DNA of 64,000 nucleotides, from positions 1,701,501-1,765,500 of the forward strand of contig NC_079239.1 of assembly GCF_027921745.1 (NCBI RefSeq). Reading direction: 5' to 3'. The stretch is from Schizosaccharomyces osmophilus (lineage: Eukaryota > Ascomycota > Schizosaccharomycetes > Schizosaccharomycetales > Schizosaccharomycetaceae). The notes under the pieces were generated by a model. That model saw nothing but the letters and a program-made list of their open reading frames with translations. It did not search any database and was not told the origin of the DNA. The first letter of the stretch is position 1, and every line of letters starts with the position of its first letter. Positions 9,352 through 19,605 of this stretch are shown here, in pieces. The position numbers and the translations under genes are program-made.

Positions 9352-11166
9352 ATGAGGATTCATGAATTTCACAGGTCTGAAGCAAATGCTGTAAAAGGAG
9401 AAAATTATAAAACAAGAGAACTTGGAAATGATTCCAATTGCTCTTCCTTAAATTCTTCTTGTGTCCAAAATAGTAGTATGCAGCCATCAAGTTGCAAACC
9501 ATTGTCCGATAAATTTGACGAGCCATTATTGACAGATATAGCTTCTGAGCCGACCCATGAGACTGAAAGACATATAAGAGGTTTTGCAAGGGATCCTACA
9601 TGCTCAAGGGAGAGACCAAATGGAGACGATGATCGAGCTGAAGCTTGTGTCCAAAATGAAAGCCTCGCAATCCATGCTTCACATCTAAAAAATCAGCAAG
9701 GGAGTTTTGATGTGCCTGAAGGCCATGAATGCATGCTTTCCACTGATAAAATTCAAAAGGAGAAGCGAAAAGCAGGAAGACCAAAAAAGTTGCGTTATAT
9801 AGCAGAAGACAGTTCTTCAAATGGGTGTACTCACAAAAGAAAGCGCGGTCGTCCAAAAGGTTGGAGAAAGAATCCTGAAAGAGATGTTTATTTAGAAATG
9901 ATTGATGCCCCTGTCGAAAAACGTAACCCGAAGAGTGTCTTTGACGCAGTTGTGGTACCTTTAAATTCTTTTAAGGGGACTACAGAAGAGGAAGTTGAAA
10001 ATGAAGCTTCGGGAAATGAACTTCAAAGCGAAACGAACGACGAAAGCTGGAGTTTCGACGTGGACGTTGGCGTGAAAACGGACTTAAACTCGCATGAATA
10101 CGGATTGGAAGAACCCGTTCCCGGACTAACCTTTGAATCTATGAGTATAGGCCCTCCATCAAGTGATTTACCTAGTAATAATGAACCACCGAATGCTACT
10201 CAGTCCGAACCAGACTCTGAAACCAACTTTAGTTTTTCGGACGATGATTTTGCTGTTTTGGATAAAATTGAACACGAATTTGAAGCACATGATATAGATC
10301 AATCAAAAGAGTTTTCTTCTTCCGATTCTATCTCCCATAGGATTACTTTATGTGAACAGAACGAACCCCCCCCTCAGAAAAGTGCCACTGAAATAATGGA
10401 ACTACCAAAAGGTACTACCCTTAATAGTCGAAAAGAGAACAATAACATATTTAAAATTAATACGGACGGAAAAGCGAACAAAATTGGGAGACGCTTACCA
10501 ACAACATCAGATGGTTTAAGCAAGCTTGAAGCGAAGTCATTTGGAAATCCCGCTAATTTCAAGTATCCAACTCTCTTAAAAAGTCCAAAGGGAAGCCCAA
10601 AAACTTCAAGTATGAGAACTAAAACCCCCTTTCGAAGCCCTTTTGCTTCAAAGAATTCTGATAATCGAGCCAAAAAAACCCTTTCTAAGCCATTTCGGCC
10701 TCCACTAAAAAAGGATGCACCATTTAATATCATTGATGAAGAGGTTAAACCTAAATATATAAGCTCTTCAAGAACGGCGCACCATGGTGACATTGCTTCT
10801 ACTAATGATGGACGGTCCCCTGTAATTAGTAGATTGCAATCAGAAATATCTACTTTACAGGATCAAATATCCATAGTTGAGCTGGCTAATGACCTGGAAA
10901 ACGATCAAGAAGATGAGGTGGGATTGCTCGAAAAAATTCAAAGGTGGAGGAGATCGGCTCAGCTGGCCGTTGAGGTTCTTTTTCCTGTATTTTCATTAAA
11001 ATTTACTACCATGCTTCAGGAAGTCCCAGAGTCTATTTTACCGAGTGTCGTAGATGATCTTCGTTCGAAACCGTGTAACATTGGGACGTTTCTTGAGCAA
11101 TTGGATATTCCTTTTTCTCTATTAAATTATAATCCGGATAGTGATTCTTGGGGAGATGATGCATAA
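9352..11166 (+). CDS. swi2: Swi2-like recombination mediator, two AT-hooks
   Basis: Intronless, 604 residues. Most of the protein is charged, Ser-rich and probably disordered. Two AT-hook DNA-binding motifs are plain at about 139-147 (KRKAGRPKK) and 162-170 (KRKRGRPKG). The last 90 residues form an ordered block with a short coiled coil (ISRLQSEISTLQDQISIVEL) and a helical region (WRRSAQLAVEVLFPVFSL), ending SDSWGDDA. This matches the layout of S. pombe Swi2, where the C-terminal region binds Swi5 and Rad51 and directs donor choice in mating-type switching; from memory S. pombe Swi2 is longer (about 720). The assignment leans on position between noc2 and sgt2 together with the AT-hooks and C-terminal block. 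Confidence 0.8.
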   Translation: MRIHEFHRSEANAVKGENYKTRELGNDSNCSSLNSSCVQNSSMQPSSCKPLSDKFDEPLLTDIASEPTHETERHIRGFARDPTCSRERPNGDDDRAEACVQNESLAIHASHLKNQQGSFDVPEGHECMLSTDKIQKEKRKAGRPKKLRYIAEDSSSNGCTHKRKRGRPKGWRKNPERDVYLEMIDAPVEKRNPKSVFDAVVVPLNSFKGTTEEEVENEASGNELQSETNDESWSFDVDVGVKTDLNSHEYGLEEPVPGLTFESMSIGPPSSDLPSNNEPPNATQSEPDSETNFSFSDDDFAVLDKIEHEFEAHDIDQSKEFSSSDSISHRITLCEQNEPPPQKSATEIMELPKGTTLNSRKENNNIFKINTDGKANKIGRRLPTTSDGLSKLEAKSFGNPANFKYPTLLKSPKGSPKTSSMRTKTPFRSPFASKNSDNRAKKTLSKPFRPPLKKDAPFNIIDEEVKPKYISSSRTAHHGDIASTNDGRSPVISRLQSEISTLQDQISIVELANDLENDQEDEVGLLEKIQRWRRSAQLAVEVLFPVFSLKFTTMLQEVPESILPSVVDDLRSKPCNIGTFLEQLDIPFSLLNYNPDSDSWGDDA

Positions 11167-11416
11167 TACTTTTTTGGAATGATTTGTACGCATAATGTGT
11201 TATAGGTAATGAATTGATTAATTAATGCACTTCTATTTGAAGTCTATATATATTATATATCATTTGTTTGTAAAATTCCCTATATATAAATAGAAAAACC
11301 ATATAATTTTTGCTTATACTTTCCCTAATACGCCTTCATTATTTACTCCTTCACCAACTACTACAGTAGGTAACCCCATTTCATTAACCTGCGTATTTTA
11401 GGTAAAAGATAAAACC

Positions 11417-12456
11417 ATGAGTTCTAAGAATGTTGCAACAGCTATTATTGATTTTTTAAATCAAGCCACAGCTACCAATGCAGTTTCTGATGAGGAAAAA
11501 GAAAGTTTAGAGGTCGCTGGTACGATATTACAATTTATGCAAAATATAGACCACTAACATTGTAGCCCAATGTATCAAAGACTCTTTTAAGATCAATCCC
11601 ATTGAAATAGTTCCTGGTTCAGGAAAGCAATTGGTAGATGCTTATGATGCCTACGAACAGCAGCATCCTGTTGAGGCAACCTCATCCAATGCTTCAAATG
11701 GTAAAGATGAAGCCGAAAAATATAAAGCTCAAGGAAACGAAGCAATTGCCAAAAAAGAGTACCAGAGTGCTGTCGATCTTTATACTAAGGCCATTGAGCT
11801 CGATCCTACTTCTCCCGTGTATTACTCTAACCGTGCTGCCGCTTATAGTCAATTAGGACAATACGAGTCTTCCGTAGAGGATGCATTGACTTCTTTGAGC
11901 ATCGATCCCAAGCATGCTCGTGCTTATGGTCGTCTCGGTCGCGCCAAGCTTTCCCTTGGCGATGCTGCTGCTGCTGCTGACGCTTATGCAAAGGGATTAG
12001 AGCTGGACCCGAGTAACGATGTTTTAAAACGTGGTTTGGAAGCTGCCAAAGAACAAATTAACCCATCATCTGATGTTGAAGCTCAAGGCTCTACCACCGA
12101 ACAGTCTCGTGACGCAGGAGCCGGAGGCATGCCCGATTTGGGTTCCTTGTTCTCTGGGGGAATGCCTGATTTAGGTTCTTTGATGAACAATCCTGGTAAG
12201 TAATTTGACTATTTGTTTTTAAAAGATTACTAACTGAATATAAGCTATTATGAACATGGCTCAAAACATGATGCAATCAGGAGCCTTGAACAATTTGATG
12301 GGTGATCCCAACATTGCTAATATGGCTCGCAACTTCCAAAGCGGTGGCGGCATGCCTGATTTGAATTCCTTGGCTGGCAATCCCCAATTGCAAAACTTGG
12401 CACGCAATTTTAGGAACAACCAAAATAACGGTAATCCCGAAAACAATTCTCAATAA
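11417..12456 (+). CDS. sgt2: SGT2/SGTA TPR co-chaperone
   Basis: Three exons (11417-11519, 11566-12195, 12245-12456) give 314 residues. Intron 1 (46 nt) has GTACGA...CACTAACATTGTAG; intron 2 (49 nt) has GTAAGT...TACTAAC...ATAAG. Residues 1-70 form the N-terminal dimerisation domain (SKNVATAIIDFLNQA) that contacts the Get4/Get5 branch. Three TPR repeats follow (about 80-185; KYKAQGNEAIAKKEYQSAV, YSNRAAAYSQLGQY, AYGRLGRAKLSLGDAAAA). The C-terminal part is rich in Gly, Met, Asn and Gln with repeated GGMPDL units, typical of the substrate-binding region. Sgt2 hands tail-anchored proteins to the GET pathway in the cytosol. The length agrees with the family. It converges on the Rqc1-like gene. Confidence 0.94.
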
Positions 12457-12655
12457 GATACCTCTGTAACAATAAGAATACTTAACGTTAAGGTTTCTTG
12501 GATTAGGATAGATTCATATGTTTGCTATTAAATGAAATCATCTCAAAAACTAAACAATTACAACTAACGCTATTGGAACATTGATGGAAAATTTACAACG
12601 AACAACGATAACTTATTGATTTATATTAAACAAGACTTTATTTTTAATTTTCCAA

Positions 12656-14650
12656 TCATTCATCTATAGCATCATGATAATCCGACTCTTCCAGCAGCTC
12701 GCCAGCATCATATTCTTCATCATTTTGTTCGGTACCTTCCTCATCGGTTGCTACAAATAAATTGGCTATGAAAGAACGTAAATTGGACATAAAGGTTCGA
12801 CGCTGGGGGGAGCTTGAATCACCCAAATCTTCTTCCAATCTTTGCATTAATTCCTGATGAACCGGATGATTAGGGTCTTGGTTAGCTTCTTGCACATTAT
12901 TAGCGTCGGTGCCGTTTTCTCCTTGATTCCTGAACAAGGTATTGCTAAGATAATTAGCTAGACGACGAGAAGTATCACGTCCAAATACTTGAGGCTCATC
13001 GGTATAACTATCTGGAGGCAAAGGATCAAACGATACAATAGTACGCTGTAAAATTCTTTTAGGCAAAAATCTTTGTAATGTTCTTTCGTTTAGCAAAATA
13101 AGATGCCTTGCTAAATTTTCCGTTATATCTGAGTACTGTCCTTGAACTGCATTTAGAGTAAACTTTTCATTCTTCAAAATAGATTGTAGGAAACTCAAAA
13201 CATCGGGAGATGCCCAGTTGTCACGAGAACGCATAGCGTAAAGCTCCGAATTCAATTCCTGCACCGGATCTTGAGGTTCAGGAATAATTAGTTCATTGGC
13301 AGGCAATCTTACCGATTCAAATAATTTACCTAGCATATAGGGAGCACGCTCGATTGCTGCGAGCATAGTTAAGCGGGTCTCCTCAGTATCACCGTACATC
13401 TTGTACATGGCTAATGCCGAAGAATAAAAAAAGTTGGGTAATTTTGTTATTTGGTTAGTGTTTTCAAGATAGTTGGCAAAATTAACAACCCAGCCAAACT
13501 CTCCGCGACGGATAGCATAAGTATCAATGCAAGAACAAATTGCGTATGGATCAGAAGGATCCAGTTGTAAAAGAACCTTGCAAAACTCAAAGACGGTTCG
13601 CCAACATCCGCGACTTTGCAAGCTTTGCATGTACCGCCAAATGCAAAGATACAACCTTCTGTTAGTGGGAAAAAGAAAAGGAAGGCGAGCAGTGCCGGTC
13701 GCCAAATTGAATTTTGGATGTAACGCACTATCAAAGGCAAATAAAGCGCGGGAAATTAGGTCAACTGGCAGTTCGTGATCTCCTTGTTGGTCGATAATTT
13801 CAGCGACCTGTAATAGGGTGTCAATATGAAATGGATGTGAGCGCAAAAGCATAAATAAGTTATTTGGATCGTATATCTGGACATAAAATTCAAAAGTCTC
13901 TTGGACTTCTTGATAGGCACGGCTCTGGGTAAATTCAAAAAAGCATACGCCGTCCGGAGTCTGTTCTATTAAGCGCATATTTAAACCAGATCTGGCTAGA
14001 ACAGGCCATCCTTCTTGAGGCTGAACTAAGACGTATCTCCTCCTTCTTACGTTACTACGTCTACTATTCACTGACCTTTTTTCAACGATTCGTCCAAAAA
14101 TCTTCCGGATCTCCAGATCCGGATTCAAAAAACTTGTGTTGACACTCAACAAGCTTGCTAGTTCATTTTTTAATTTAGATTCATTAGGAACTTCAATTGC
14201 CGCAGCAGCTCCTTCTTTGGATCTTTTAGATTCGTCACCATACTTAAGCTTTAGCTCAGCAATAGCTTCATCGATTTCTTTTAATTCATCATCAGCAATA
14301 TCCTTCCTTGGGGTTTCAACGTCCTTTATATTTTTGTCTGCCGTTTCAGGCTTTTTCTTCTTCTTTTGTTGCTTCTTTTTGTTCACTTTCTTCTGAGGTT
14401 CCGAGTTCTTCGTATCTTCTTCGTTTTCTAAATTTACTGCATTTTCCGGCTCGCTCGCGTCCGATTCTTCAATACTATCAGTTTTTCCAGTCTGTGCATT
14501 CAATATGTCGAATGGATTCAAGACATTTTTTTGAGGATTTGAACGAGTAATATCTTCATCAGATTCAGATTCAGAATCCGATGAATCTGAAGACTCAATA
14601 GCTACTTCCTGTTGGCGTCTTTGTAATTTTTTTAACGCTCGCGTTGACAT
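12656..14650 (-). CDS. rqc1: Rqc1/TCF25-like protein (DUF654)
   Basis: Intronless, 664 residues. The N-terminal 160 residues are acidic and basic low-complexity tracts (DSSDSESESDED near 20-32; a Lys block KKKQQKKKKK near 90). The TCF25/DUF654 domain begins with RRRRYVLVQPQEGWPVLARS (about 200-220) and continues through HPFHIDTLLQVAEIIDQQGD and RALFAFDSALHP, a conserved helical-repeat core. The C-terminus is acidic. Family members Rqc1 (yeast) and TCF25 (human) act with the Ltn1 ubiquitin ligase in ribosome-associated quality control. The yeast symbol is used by family; from memory the S. pombe counterpart is SPAC1142.01. Confidence 0.88.
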   Translation of the reverse strand: MSTRALKKLQRRQQEVAIESSDSSDSESESDEDITRSNPQKNVLNPFDILNAQTGKTDSIEESDASEPENAVNLENEEDTKNSEPQKKVNKKKQQKKKKKPETADKNIKDVETPRKDIADDELKEIDEAIAELKLKYGDESKRSKEGAAAAIEVPNESKLKNELASLLSVNTSFLNPDLEIRKIFGRIVEKRSVNSRRSNVRRRRYVLVQPQEGWPVLARSGLNMRLIEQTPDGVCFFEFTQSRAYQEVQETFEFYVQIYDPNNLFMLLRSHPFHIDTLLQVAEIIDQQGDHELPVDLISRALFAFDSALHPKFNLATGTARLPFLFPTNRRLYLCIWRYMQSLQSRGCWRTVFEFCKVLLQLDPSDPYAICSCIDTYAIRRGEFGWVVNFANYLENTNQITKLPNFFYSSALAMYKMYGDTEETRLTMLAAIERAPYMLGKLFESVRLPANELIIPEPQDPVQELNSELYAMRSRDNWASPDVLSFLQSILKNEKFTLNAVQGQYSDITENLARHLILLNERTLQRFLPKRILQRTIVSFDPLPPDSYTDEPQVFGRDTSRRLANYLSNTLFRNQGENGTDANNVQEANQDPNHPVHQELMQRLEEDLGDSSSPQRRTFMSNLRSFIANLFVATDEEGTEQNDEEYDAGELLEESDYHDAIDE

Positions 14651-15154
14651 AGAGAAAGATTGGTTCTAGTAAGCTTAAACCGAAACGATAAAACTACATA
14701 TCGAATTTAGGCAGGTTTGTATATTGATTTTAAAAATCTATTCGTAAAAGATCCTAAATAATTATACAAAATACTTACATACTAAAACTTATGGATCCAA
14801 TATTTACTATGCCATACCTTCAAGTAATGGAATGACCATCAATTCAGCCGTATTATGGTATAGTCAGTAGTTGAGAACAAAAAAATGTAAAGGACTATTG
14901 TATAAGTTGTATTATCTTTATGGAGAGAAGCTATCGCTTCTCCATGTCCAGATTAATATTAATAGGTCCACGAACAGATAGAAATTCAATTTTAAATCAG
15001 CTAATGTACATCTAAGTCCAGTGAAAATATCACAGGGTAGAAGAGATGAATAGTCAAGTATTTCATTCCTTTGCATAAAGATTAAATAAAATTTTTAGGA
15101 CGAGAATTTCAGAAAGAATGGGATGAGGGGAAATAATTAGGTAAAATCAAAGGA
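14651..15154. other. spacer between rqc1 start and pof8 stop
   Basis: Tandem minus-strand spacer of 504 bp holding the pof8 3' UTR and the rqc1 promoter. The only structure seen is a perfect inverted repeat, GAGAAGC TATC GCTTCTC, at 14925-14942. Confidence 0.6.
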
Positions 15155-16366
15155 TTATTTTTTTAATTTTCCGTGAATCTGATTCCAGTACGATTGTTCT
15201 TCAGATCCTTCTATTAGTTCGGCGGAAATGAATGGACCAGTCTTATTGTGTTTTCTATGTGCACGAATATCATCATGGGTGTCTTGCTTCCTATGCTGAT
15301 CTGAGAAGCATTTCACACATAAATTTGCCTGTTCAGGTGACTTCCATCTCACTATGGCTTCTGTTTCGTCCTTTCTATAGTCAATGTACATTGGCTCACA
15401 GACTCCTGTAGGGTCTTGACGGGAGAAAACATAATGTAGTAAGCTTTGAATGGTGCTTTTATTTGTCAATCGATGTAGATTAGTTAGCCTTGTTAAAAGT
15501 CCTTTTGGAAAATATCTTTCAGTTTCCAAAGTCTTCCTTTGCGACTGTTCACCAGAATTGTCCAATGCTTTAAATCGATGTTCTTGGTGTTTTGGAAAAG
15601 AAGAAACTGCTTCATTTTGACTCCTGCGAAACGATTGATTTGGAGTCCTAGGTTCTATGAAAGACGCCCTTCTAGAAGATTTCACAGAATCGGCTTGATA
15701 TTCCATGTACATTTCTTCCCTTTTGGTCCATTCTTCCCTTGACAGAATGTTCCAACCTTGGGGAACGACAAGAGATGCGAGAGTTTCTTGTGATATCGAA
15801 TGAGCCAGTACCAAAAAAGCGTATCCTTCAGGAGTAGGGATAACATCAAGGTAGGGAAGAAATCCAGAAAAAAATTCTCGTAACAGCCCGGCCAGCAAAA
15901 ACGGCTTGTTAGACACAGTTGCTGGAAACGGCTCCACATATACTATTCGCTCGAATAAATCCAAGTTGGAATCAAGCTTATACTCGTTCCTGATGATGAA
16001 ATGCGACTCTTCATCGAAAGTAAACAGTTTGTTTTTTATAGTTTTAACACATTGTTTTACGTTAGCTTGAGTAGGAGACGGTTTTAACCCCTGCCAAAAT
16101 TCTTCTTTATTAATTAAATAAGTCAAATGGAATTTTTGTTTTTCACTTTCTTTATAGAATAGTATTTCAATCATACATTCTACCGCACGAATAAACTCTG
16201 GCTTCAAGTTATCGACTTTCTCAGGAACTCGTTTTGTAAAGATATTTGAAGAAGCTGTATTAGACCCACTTGTATTTTTATTTTCCTTAACCAAGGCTGT
16301 CTGAGTCGATAAATTATCCCTTCCTGTTAGTTTGTTGCGAATATTAACTTGCCTTGGTAAAAACAT
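15155..16366 (-). CDS. pof8: telomerase La-family protein Pof8 (Lar7)
   Basis: Intronless, 403 residues, near the S. pombe Pof8 length. A La-like module lies at about 55-145 (FIRAVECMIEILFY...YLINKEEFWQGL), followed by a degenerate RRM1 (about 150-245) and a C-terminal extended RRM (about 290-403; GVCEPMYIDYRKDETEAIVR, then ANLCVKCFSDQH), ending in the helical tail that marks xRRM proteins. In S. pombe, Pof8 binds and protects TER1 telomerase RNA together with Lsm2-8 and helps fold it; it is the fission yeast counterpart of LARP7/p65. The old name refers to a presumed F-box that is not evident here. It is divergent from ysh1, 209 bp away. Confidence 0.9.
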   Translation of the reverse strand: MFLPRQVNIRNKLTGRDNLSTQTALVKENKNTSGSNTASSNIFTKRVPEKVDNLKPEFIRAVECMIEILFYKESEKQKFHLTYLINKEEFWQGLKPSPTQANVKQCVKTIKNKLFTFDEESHFIIRNEYKLDSNLDLFERIVYVEPFPATVSNKPFLLAGLLREFFSGFLPYLDVIPTPEGYAFLVLAHSISQETLASLVVPQGWNILSREEWTKREEMYMEYQADSVKSSRRASFIEPRTPNQSFRRSQNEAVSSFPKHQEHRFKALDNSGEQSQRKTLETERYFPKGLLTRLTNLHRLTNKSTIQSLLHYVFSRQDPTGVCEPMYIDYRKDETEAIVRWKSPEQANLCVKCFSDQHRKQDTHDDIRAHRKHNKTGPFISAELIEGSEEQSYWNQIHGKLKK

Positions 16367-16575
16367 ATGCCAACCGTAAAGAGTAAATATCTAGTATATG
16401 AATAATATTAAGAACAAAAAAATCCAACAGCCCTTCAATATATCATTAAAATTTGACTTATCCAAGTGGATTAATAGAAACTCCTAAGTGGTAGACAAAC
16501 GCTGCAAACCTTGCCTGCGCCAAACACCACCAGAGATTTGGAATTGGTGTTTTTCTGAACTGTTTTTCTAAAAAA

Positions 16576-19245
16576 ATGTCCAAAAGAAAAGATATCGATG
16601 AAGAAGTTTCTGCTGACCCTTCGGTATGTGCGAAAAATCAGACATAAAAATGTGCGTGTTTTAACTGACAATTGCTGTAGGATTTGCTGCAGTTTATCAA
16701 TCTAGGAGCTGGCAATGAGGTTGGAAGAAGCTGTCATATTCTTCAATACAAAGGAAAAACAGTAATGGTATGAATTTGAGAATTAACATTCTGTGTATTT
16801 TTCGATTGTCGCTAATGATTATGATAGCTGGATGCTGGTGTTCATCCTGCTTACAATGGCCTCGCAGCTTTGCCATTTTACGATGAATTTGATCTCAGTA
16901 CTGTCGATGTTCTACTAGTCAGCCAGTAAGTTGTACCAATCATTCGCGAAGATTCGGCAACCCATGAAATGGCTTATTGCCGTCACAGTTCTTCTGGTTA
17001 GTCTTTACTAACGTATATAATAGCTTTCATTTGGATCATGTTGCATCTTTACCCTATGTGATGACGAAAACAAACTTTAAAGGTCGTGTGTTCATGACTC
17101 ATCCTACGAAGGCTGTTTGCAAATGGTTACTATCAGACTACGTTAAAGTCAGGTACTTATCACCTTTGTTGTCGAAAAGTAAGAACTAACATATAGTAAT
17201 GTCGGCGTAGAGGATCAGTTGTACGACGAGAAGGATTTGACGGCAGCTTTTGAAAGAATGGAAGCAGTTGATTATCACTCTACGATTGAAGTCGAAGGAG
17301 TAAAGTTTACACCATATCATGCCGGACATGTTTTAGGAGCTTGTATGTTTTTTATTGAAATGGCAGGCGTTAAAGTAAGTTGTTAGTCGGAAAGCAAATC
17401 ATATTGACGTGAAAGATTCTCTATACAGGAGATTATTCTAGAGAAGAAGATCGGCATTTGCATATAGCGGAAGTTCCACCCACAAAGCCAGATATCTTAA
17501 TTACAGAATCTACGTATGGTACTGCTTCACACCAACCTCGTCTTGAAAAAGAAGCTCGTCTGCTAAATATTGTGCATTCTACAATCCGTAATGGTGGACG
17601 TGTGTTAATGCCCGTTTTTGCTCTTGGAAGAGCCCAGGAATTACTGCTTATTTTGGATGAATATTGGAACAATCACTATGATTTACGTCCTGTGCCCATA
17701 TATTATGCATCCTCTTTAGCTAGAAAGTGTATGGCAGTGTTTCAAACTTATGTTAATATGATGAACGATAATATCCGTAAGGCTTTTGCGGAACGGAATC
17801 CCTTTATATTCAGATACATAAAAAACTTAAGGAATTTGGATAGATTTGACGACATCGGCCCCTCTGTTATTATAGCAAGTCCTGGTATGCTTCAGAATGG
17901 TGTTTCTCGGGCATTATTAGAGCGTTGGGCTCCTGATTCTCGAAATACGTTGTTATTGACTGGTTACTCTGTTGAGGGAACCATGGCAAAACAAATTACT
18001 AACGAGCCTGTTGAAATAACATCCATGTCGGGTCAAAAGATTCCAAGAAGGATGGCCGTTGAAGAGCTTTCATTTGCTGCTCATGTTGATTATATTCAAA
18101 ACAGTGAATTCATTGATCAAGTGAAAGCTGATCATATTGTATGTCAAGATTCAAATGATCTTCAGTAAAAAAAGTTACTAACATGTATAGATTTTGGTAC
18201 ATGGTGAACAGACTAATATGGGTCGCTTAAAAAGTGCACTGTTAAGCAAATTCCATAATCAAAAGCTTGATAGCAAGGTTTATACCCCAAGAAATTGTGT
18301 ACCTCTATTCCTTTACTTCAAAGGAGAGCGTCTTGTTAGGGTAAGTATCTACCCTGAAACCCCGAATTGGCTGAAAATTGTAAATTAACTGTATTTTTAA
18401 TAGGCTCTAGGAAAAGTTGCTGTCCGTAAACCAACAGATGGGGATATAATGAGTGGAATTTTAGTTCAGAAAGACTCAGTTTACAAGCTTATGTCGGCGG
18501 ATGACCTTCGAGATTTCAGTGATCTCACGACGACTGTTTTGACCCAAAAGCAAGTTATTCCATTCTTTTCTAGTATAGAGCTGGCTAAATACCATTTAAA
18601 TCAAATGTTTGGATATGTTAAAGAAGAACGGACAAAATCTGGCGAATTGTGTTATACTGTCATGGATGCTATTCATTTGAGCATGCCAAGTGAGCATAAA
18701 TTAACTGTGGAATGGGCTGGAAACATTATGAATGATACCATCGCAGATTCAGTGATTACAGTTCTGTTAGGAATCGAAAGCAGCCCAGCTTCTGTAAAAT
18801 GTACGTTTTTAACATCTTGTTAATCTTTGTATTTAAATAAACAAAAGCTAACCTTATAGTAACAAATCACAAGTGCGTTCATGGGCACACTCACCCAAAG
18901 AAATCGAAAGAAGAAGACCGGATCAATAAATTGATGATGTTTTTGGAAAGTCAATTTGGTGAAAGCCTTACAAAGTCAAAAGACGGTGTATACATAAAAA
19001 TCGATCAATACGAAGCTTCTATCGACTTTTCCACTATGAAGGTGGAATGCAATAATGAAATTCTTCGAACAAGGATTGTCCATGTCCTTTCTCGAGCCGT
19101 AAACACAATTCTTCCTTTTTCAGAGCCAATGAAGGGCAATCTTGACATTGCAGAAGAACAAGAAAGTGAAGATGACTCGAATGAAGAAGCTGAAGAAATC
19201 AAAACAGCGTCTGTTCATGAAGAAAAAAAGGAAGAACTCACCTAA
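16576..19245 (+). CDS. ysh1: mRNA 3'-end endonuclease Ysh1 (CPSF73)
   Basis: Nine exons in phase: 16576-16623, 16681-16767, 16828-16925, 17024-17152, 17197-17374, 17416-18138, 18191-18340, 18404-18800, 18860-19245; 731 residues. The introns are 41-98 nt with clear donors and branch sites such as TACTAAC. The metallo-beta-lactamase motif HFHLDH (78-83) is built across the exon 3/4 junction, the first His codon being split CA|C. Further motifs: HPAYNG upstream, [19 protein letters not shown], the beta-CASP segment ([20 protein letters not shown]) and the later TGYSVEG and ILVHGEQ. Ysh1 is the zinc-dependent nuclease that cuts pre-mRNA before polyadenylation within the cleavage and polyadenylation factor. 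The acidic C-terminus ([12 protein letters not shown]) is probably flexible. Confidence 0.96.
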
Positions 19246-19605
19246 CCGTTCTATATGATTTTGGGTGCTTTAAAGATGACTTTATTGATACCTTAAAGCG
19301 AACAAATGGATACATGTGTACAATACTTGGGTTAGCAATTTGTGCTGCTTTGCCAAATGAAGACATAATAGGAGTTAGATTGTAAACTAATGATATCTTT
19401 TTGCTATTGCTCTTTTGTATCAAGAGGAGTCTTTCGTAAGGAGCGACTGATCGTATAGAATGGTTTTTCCTATTATATATTTTTTTGAAAATGCAAATTG
19501 ATGTAATGCTAAGTAACTATAAATCGTTTATTTTGACTGATTTATTAGGATATACTTCGATCACCATATACGACAAAAATTTTGTGTCCTCCTACAAACA
19601 GCAAA
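19246..19605. other. spacer ysh1 to sideroflexin gene
   Basis: Tandem plus-strand spacer of 360 bp; ysh1 3' UTR and the next promoter. Nothing else recognised. Confidence 0.55.

Noticed and set aside
10374-10793. Minus-strand 139-codon frame within swi2
   Set aside because: Shadow of the swi2 coding strand.
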